From Actinomadura citrea (GTDB lineage: Bacteria > Actinomycetota > Actinomycetes > Streptosporangiales > Streptosporangiaceae), in NCBI RefSeq assembly GCF_013409045.1, contig NZ_JACCBT010000001.1:4836001-4900000 (forward strand): a stretch of 64,000 bases of DNA, given 5' to 3'. Position 1 is the stretch's first letter; every line of letters starts with the position of its first letter. A program made the position numbers and the translations under genes. The notes beneath the pieces are model-generated. The model searched no databases and was not told where the DNA came from. It saw nothing but the letters and a program-made list of their open reading frames with translations. Shown piece by piece: positions 61,768-64,000 of this stretch.

Positions 61768-62298
61768 GTGCGCGACGCAGTCAAGACCGCATACGGTGGG
61801 CCGGTGCCCGACATGCCCGATCCCATCGCCGAGGCCCACCGCCAGTGGAGCGGCCGCTGGCCCGAGCACGCCGACCGCATGGCGGCCGTCACCTCGGTGA
61901 TGCGGGCCCAGCAGATCCTGCTGAGCCGGATCGAGGCCGTCCTCAAGCCCTACGGGCTGACGTTCGCCGCCTACGAGGCCCTGCGCCTGCTCGCCTTCGC
62001 CCGCACCGGGACCCTTCCCATGGGCAAGATGGGCGCCCGCCTCATGGTGCACCCCGCGTCCGTGACCAACGTGATCGGCCGCCTGGAGCAGCGGGGCCTC
62101 GTCGGCCGCCGCCCCTCCCCCGACGACCGCCGCGTCGTCCTCGCCACCCTCACCCCCGCGGGCCGCGACCTCGCCGAAGAGGCCACGCTCGCCCTGAACG
62201 AGTCCGGCTTCGGCATCGCCGGCCTCCCGGCCGCCGAGGCCGCCGACATCACCACCGCCCTCCGCCGCGTCCGCCTCGCCACCGGCGATCTCGACTGA
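61768..62298 (+). CDS. MarR family regulator
   Basis: 176 residues from GTG 61768. Winged-helix MarR: RAQQILLSRIEAVLKPYGLTFAAYEALRLL, recognition region ARLMVHPASVTNVIGRLEQRGLVGR, wing SPDDRRVVLATLTPAGR. MarR proteins usually repress their own gene and a divergent one in response to small ligands. The divergent neighbour is icmF, so control of branched-chain or butyryl-CoA metabolism is likely. TAAAAT seven bases before the GTG implies a leaderless mRNA. Confidence 0.92.
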   Translation: MRDAVKTAYGGPVPDMPDPIAEAHRQWSGRWPEHADRMAAVTSVMRAQQILLSRIEAVLKPYGLTFAAYEALRLLAFARTGTLPMGKMGARLMVHPASVTNVIGRLEQRGLVGRRPSPDDRRVVLATLTPAGRDLAEEATLALNESGFGIAGLPAAEAADITTALRRVRLATGDLD

Positions 62299-62387
62299 CG
62301 CCGGTCAGTCCGGCCTTGCCGGGGGGCGTGGGGGGCGCCCCACAAAGGCGCTGATCCCGAAGCACCGGCGTCTCCGGCACGGCCGTA

Positions 62388-62402
62388 AAGGTGTGACACC
62401 TT
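62388..62402 (+). promoter_or_regulatory. 15-bp palindrome upstream of the transhydrogenase gene
   Basis: AAGGTGT-G-ACACCTT, a perfect 7-bp inverted repeat around one base, ending six bases before ATG 62409. The one-base centre excludes an RNA hairpin, so a protein operator is more likely; it would also cover the ribosome-binding region. Confidence 0.5.
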
Positions 62403-62408
62403 GGGGGG

Positions 62409-63680
62409 ATGACGAGCGAGACGGTCTTCACGTACGGGGCGCCGCAGCTGAAGTTCGGGAGCGGGGCGGCCGACGAGATCGGGTTCGATCTGGCGCAGTT
62501 CGGGGCGCGGCGGGTGCTGGTCGTCACCGATGCCGGGATCGCGGCGACGGGCGGGCCGCGGCGGATCGCGGACGCGATGAAGGCGTACGGGATCGAGGCC
62601 GCGGTGTTCGACGGCGTGCGCGTCGAACCGACGGACGCGAGCATGCGCGAGGCGGTCGAGCACGCCCGGGAGACCGGACCCTACGACGCGTACGTGGCGG
62701 TCGGGGGCGGGTCGAGCATCGACACCGCGAAGGCGGTCAACCTCCTCACGACCAACGAGGGCGATCTCGCGGAGTACCTGAACCCGCCGGTGGGGGCGGG
62801 GCGGGCGCCGGAGCGGCCGCTGCTGCCGCTGGTGGCCGTCCCCACCACGACGGGCACGGGCGCGGAGAGCACCACGGTCTGCGTCCTGGACGTCCTGGAC
62901 CTGCGGGTCAAGACCGGCATCAGCCACCCGCGGCTGCGGCCGGCGCTGGCCGTGGTGGACCCGGAGCTGACGATGTCGCAGCCGCCCGGTGTGACCGCTT
63001 CGGCGGGGATGGACATCCTGTGCCACGCCCTGGAGAGCTACACCGCGCGCCCGTACGACCGGTACGAGCGCAAGAGGCCCGAGGAGCGGGTGCCGTACTG
63101 CGGGGCCAATCCGGTGTCGGACATGTGGGCGGAGAAGTCGCTGAGCCTGCTGTCGCGGTCGTTCCGCCGGGCCGTCGCGGACGGGGAGGACCGGGAGGCG
63201 CGCACCGACATGGCGCTGGCGGCGACGTTCGCGGGGCTCGGGTTCGGCAACGCCGGGGTGCACATCCCGCACGCCAACGCCTACCCCATCGCCGGGCAGG
63301 TCAGGGACTTCCGGCCGGACGGCTACCCGGACGGGGAGGCGCTGGTCCCGCACGGCATGTCGGTGTCGCTGACGGCGCCCGAGGCGTTCCGGTTCACCTT
63401 CGAGGCGCGCCCCGAGCGGCACGTCCGGGCGGCGGAACTGCTGGACCCGCGGATGGATCGGCCGGACGACCCGGCCGAGCACCTGCCGCTGGCGGTGCTG
63501 CGGCTGATGCGCGACATCGGCATCCCGGACGGGATCGGCGGCGTCGGGTACGGGGAGGGCGACGTCCCCGCGCTGGTGGAGGGCGCGATGAAGCAGCGGC
63601 GGCTGCTGGCGATCTCACCGCGTCCGGTGGACGAGGAGGCCGTGGCCGGTATCCTCACGCGGTCGCTGCGGCTGTGGTGA
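62409..63680 (+). CDS. Iron-dependent alcohol dehydrogenase, hydroxyacid-oxoacid transhydrogenase type
   Basis: 423 residues. Iron-ADH motifs: VAVGGGSSIDTAKAVNLL, PTTTGTGAESTTVCVL, SAGMDILCHALESYTARPY and the late His-rich HIPHANAYPIAGQV. The pattern and length resemble ADHFE1-type transhydrogenases, which couple oxidation of 4-hydroxybutyrate to reduction of 2-oxoglutarate without free NAD turnover. A link to the nearby butyryl-CoA chemistry is possible but not shown. ATG 62409 has a G-rich stretch immediately upstream. Confidence 0.88.
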   Translation: MTSETVFTYGAPQLKFGSGAADEIGFDLAQFGARRVLVVTDAGIAATGGPRRIADAMKAYGIEAAVFDGVRVEPTDASMREAVEHARETGPYDAYVAVGGGSSIDTAKAVNLLTTNEGDLAEYLNPPVGAGRAPERPLLPLVAVPTTTGTGAESTTVCVLDVLDLRVKTGISHPRLRPALAVVDPELTMSQPPGVTASAGMDILCHALESYTARPYDRYERKRPEERVPYCGANPVSDMWAEKSLSLLSRSFRRAVADGEDREARTDMALAATFAGLGFGNAGVHIPHANAYPIAGQVRDFRPDGYPDGEALVPHGMSVSLTAPEAFRFTFEARPERHVRAAELLDPRMDRPDDPAEHLPLAVLRLMRDIGIPDGIGGVGYGEGDVPALVEGAMKQRRLLAISPRPVDEEAVAGILTRSLRLW

Positions 63681-63681
63681 C

Positions 63682-64000
63682 TCAGCGGGCGCGGACCCAG
63701 GCGTCGACCAGGTCGGCGACCTCGGGCCGGGAGTCCGGCAGGTAGTGGGTGTCCCTGATGCGGTGGAGCGTCCTGTCGGACGCGGCGAGGGCACCGAAGA
63801 TCGCACGGGCGTCGCCGTCGTAGACGCACTCGTCCGCCGTGGCGTGCACCACCAGGGACGGGACCGTGATGCGCGCCAGGTGCGGGGCGGCGGTGCACTG
63901 CGAGGTGCGCAGGCTCCACATCGACAGCCAGGAGCGCAGCGTGCACAGCGAGCCGATGCCGAACACGCCGTAGTTGGCCTTGGCGGGATCGCCGAGGTAG
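63682..64000 (-). CDS. Alpha/beta hydrolase, N-terminus cut by window edge
   Basis: The frame runs open from the right edge to a stop at 63682, about 105 C-terminal residues. The visible part has the last two catalytic positions of an alpha/beta hydrolase: Asp in VPSLVVHATADECVYDGDAR and His in IRDTHYLPDSRPE. The nucleophile and oxyanion hole lie outside the window, so the activity cannot be narrowed. It converges on the transhydrogenase gene with no intergenic space. Confidence 0.75.
   Translation of the reverse strand, partial: YLGDPAKANYGVFGIGSLCTLRSWLSMWSLRTSQCTAAPHLARITVPSLVVHATADECVYDGDARAIFGALAASDRTLHRIRDTHYLPDSRPEVADLVDAWVRAR

Noticed and set aside
57700-61800. Cobalamin riboswitch near icmF and the BtuF-like gene
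   Set aside because: The icmF leader is too short and no B12-box-like element is visible in the divergent gap.

Overview
This is 64 kb of very GC-rich DNA from an actinomycete. It encodes a complete Pup-proteasome pathway, the mycothiol ligase MshC, a MabA/InhA-type fatty-acid reductase pair and several conserved actinobacterial families of unknown function. Many genes start with GTG, and many start 6-8 bases after a TAnnnT box with no room for a leader. Gene order resembles Streptosporangiales (Actinomadura-like) and Streptomyces, but genus-level placement is inference. I found no tRNA, rRNA, CRISPR, insertion sequence or prophage; the region reads as core chromosome.

Layout. 1-5.4 kb (minus): pafB-pafC-small membrane protein-tatA-tatC-helY, joined by stop/start overlaps or short gaps; helY runs off the left edge. 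5.4-8.8 kb: a DUF3866 protein, a DUF3291/COG2345-regulator pair and an FKBP lipoprotein. 8.9-18.7 kb (minus): pafA, prcA, prcB, pup, dop, arc, trmI and a site-2 protease. Pup is deamidated by Dop, ligated to targets by PafA, and recognised by the ARC ring, which feeds the PrcAB core. 18.8-25.5 kb (plus): a RecB-like nuclease, a two-component system and a MacB/FtsX-type exporter. 25.6-31.7 kb (minus): a five-gene oligopeptide importer. 32-35 kb: a membrane protein, a HAD phosphatase, a universal stress protein and a PAC2 protein. 35.3-38.6 kb (minus): mshC and an orphan pair of peptide permeases. 38.7-41.7 kb (minus): an NRDE protein and a three-gene actinobacterial system of unknown function (PI-kinase-like protein, DUF3090, phosphomutase-like). 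41.7-47 kb: CorA, a membrane protein, an aldo/keto reductase, a RecD2-like protein with ruined helicase motifs and a secreted anchored protein. 47-52.4 kb: inhA-fabG, tldD-tldE, dodecin and DUF3099. 52.4-55.1 kb: a three-hairpin C-loop small RNA resembling 6C RNA, then a VWA/solute-binding protein. 55.2-64 kb: acyl-CoA dehydrogenase-SDR-TetR, fused isobutyryl-CoA mutase IcmF with a BtuF-like protein, a divergent MarR regulator, a hydroxyacid-oxoacid transhydrogenase and a truncated hydrolase.

The observations most worth pursuing are the C-loop RNA at 52.43-52.54 kb, the degenerate RecD2 protein at 44.5-46.4 kb, the three-gene system at 39.5-41.6 kb, a palindrome that exactly fills the spacer of the marR/icmF promoter, two candidate coupling mini-cistrons, and signs that pup is transcriptionally separated from prcBA.
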